Source of the DNA: Pseudocoprococcus catus | Lineage (GTDB): Bacteria; Bacillota; Clostridia; Lachnospirales; Lachnospiraceae | Direction: 5' to 3' | Length of the DNA: 64,000 nucleotides | Assembly: GCF_019734885.1 (NCBI RefSeq) | Contig: NZ_JAAXCM010000062.1 | Span: 1 to 64,000 of the forward strand | Shown here: in pieces, positions 63,104 to 64,000 of the stretch | Numbering within the stretch: the stretch's first letter is position 1 | How the letters are laid out: each line of letters begins with the position of its first letter | The notes under the pieces: generated by a model | What the model was told of the DNA's origin: nothing | The model's database searches: none | Seen by the model: only the letters and a program-made list of their open reading frames with translations | Position numbers and translations under genes: made by a program

Positions 63104-64000
63104 ATGGCAAATAATATAGAGAAACAGTTAAAGGAAATATCGGAACGGCTGGAACAGGGCGTAAAGGAGATTTTTACTTCGGAACGATATACGGAATATT
63201 TGAATACCATGTCCAAGTTCCATAATTACAGTTTTAATAACACCCTTCTGATCACCATGCAGAAACCGGAGGCTACTCTGGTGGCAGGGTATCAGGCGTG
63301 GCAGAAGAAATTTAACCGCCATGTAAAGAGAGGGGAAAAAGGAATCCAGATCATCGCACCGGCACCCATCCGTGAGAAACAGGAGATTGAAAAGATTGAC
63401 CCTGTAACAAAAGAGCCGGTGATCGGGGATGACGGTCAGCCGGAAACAGAGATCGTGGAGATGGTCATTCCAAGGTTTCGTGTGACAACGGTATTTGATG
63501 TCAGCCAGACAGAGGGAGAGCCGATTGTAGAGTTGGAAGTACCGGAACTTACCGGGAGTGTACAGTTTTATGACACGTTTATGGAAGCATTGCAGAACAT
63601 TTCCCCTGTGCCAATCCGCATGATGGAAATAGAAGGGGAAGCAAAGGGGTATTATCATCAGACAGAAAAGTATATCGCAATTCAGGAAGATATGAGTAAT
63701 CTCCAGACCATGAAAACCGGAGTACACGAAGTAAGCCATGCATTGCTGCATGACCGGGAGGTAATGGATGCGGAAGGGATTTTAAAAGACCGGATAACCA
63801 AAGAAGTGGAAGCAGAAAGTATTGCCTATATTGTCTGCAACCACTTTGGTCTGGATACTTCCGAATACTCTTTTACCTATATTGCCAGCTGGTGTGAAAG
63901 CAAGGATATGAAAGCACTCCGGGCATCTATGGATACCATCCGGAAAACGTCTGCGGAAGTCATTGAGAATATCGAGACACAGATGCACGAGCTGGAAATG
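63104..64000 (+). CDS. ArdC-like antirestriction / metallopeptidase protein (3' end outside window)
   Basis: 299 codons visible, open to the window edge; TGGAGGGTTTG precedes the ATG. The N-terminal ArdC-type domain (about 5-85) shows YLNTMSKFHNYSFNNTLLI and ATLVAGYQAWQKKFNRHV, followed by GEKGIQI. A zinc peptidase motif HEVSHALLH lies at about residue 209, with a second metal ligand region EVEAESIAYIVC downstream. ArdC-type proteins protect incoming single-stranded DNA from host restriction; here it follows the methylase-helicase and would act early in the recipient. Confidence 0.85.
   Translation, partial: MANNIEKQLKEISERLEQGVKEIFTSERYTEYLNTMSKFHNYSFNNTLLITMQKPEATLVAGYQAWQKKFNRHVKRGEKGIQIIAPAPIREKQEIEKIDPVTKEPVIGDDGQPETEIVEMVIPRFRVTTVFDVSQTEGEPIVELEVPELTGSVQFYDTFMEALQNISPVPIRMMEIEGEAKGYYHQTEKYIAIQEDMSNLQTMKTGVHEVSHALLHDREVMDAEGILKDRITKEVEAESIAYIVCNHFGLDTSEYSFTYIASWCESKDMKALRASMDTIRKTSAEVIENIETQMHELEM

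Larger units (their letters stand above)
29138..64000 (+). mobile_element. integrative conjugative element, left part (continues past the window)
   Basis: A continuous rightward series of partition, replication, regulatory, surface-adhesin, type IV secretion, topoisomerase and helicase-methylase genes starts directly after rlmD. The module set (ParA, ParB, RepA_N, PcfB, VirD4, Maff2, TrbL, PrgI, VirB4, NlpC/P60, DUF4315, DUF4366, TopB, methylase-helicase) is typical for clostridial ICEs. No relaxase, integrase or right end is in the window, so it should extend further. Confidence 0.9.

Overview
The window looks like a chromosomal segment of a gut Lachnospiraceae-type Firmicute. This is inferred from protein style, strong GGAGG ribosome binding sites, moderate GC, the rRNA/tRNA arrangement and the type of conjugative element; no database was searched. 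It has two parts: host chromosome (1 to about 29.1 kb) and the left part of a large integrative conjugative element (ICE), from about 29.1 kb to the right edge, where it is cut off.

Host part. 1-430: 3' end of 23S rRNA followed directly by tRNA-Asn, tRNA-Glu and tRNA-Cys (no 5S in this position), then tandem terminators. 564-14.7 kb: an envelope-oriented cluster. It holds a TMEM43-like membrane protein, a zinc-ribbon membrane protein broken by an in-frame TAG, a lipoprotein, a YdjI/YdjG/YdjH-like set (SPFH + zinc ribbons, zinc-ribbon membrane protein, TPM protein), a BspA-like leucine-rich-repeat lipoprotein, a three-gene signalling system (multi-TM sensor-like protein, histidine kinase, NarL/LuxR-type regulator), another lipoprotein and a DUF4428-like protein. 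An 18-bp dyad, ACTATCWNAAGTGNTAGT, occurs upstream of three of these transcription units, each time exactly 22 nt before a -10 hexamer and without a good -35. I infer that it is the activator site of the local response regulator, making the cluster a self-contained envelope-response regulon. 15.5-29.1 kb: housekeeping genes (DnaQ-type exonuclease, VanW protein, AIR-synthase-like protein, Lrp regulator with aminotransferase and TrmL, uracil permease, Upp, MutS2, YhaM, RlmD) and a 200-bp near-perfect inverted repeat.

ICE part. The element abuts the 3' end of rlmD, a known type of ICE target. Its genes all run rightward: DUF6075-like and DUF3970-like proteins, ParA, ParB and a RepA_N-type initiator with tandem repeats in the middle of the gene (a possible origin), an XRE regulator, two sigma-like factors, a structured leader with a 25-aa peptide ORF coupled to a 1996-aa Cna_B/SpaA surface adhesin, then the conjugation machine (PcfB, VirD4-type coupling protein, Maff2, TrbL/VirB6-like, PrgI, VirB4, NlpC/P60 hydrolase, DUF4315, DUF4366), topoisomerase III, a 2722-aa methylase-helicase with a tnpV gene nested out of frame inside it, and a partial ArdC-like metallopeptidase. 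Relaxase, integrase and right attachment site are not in view.
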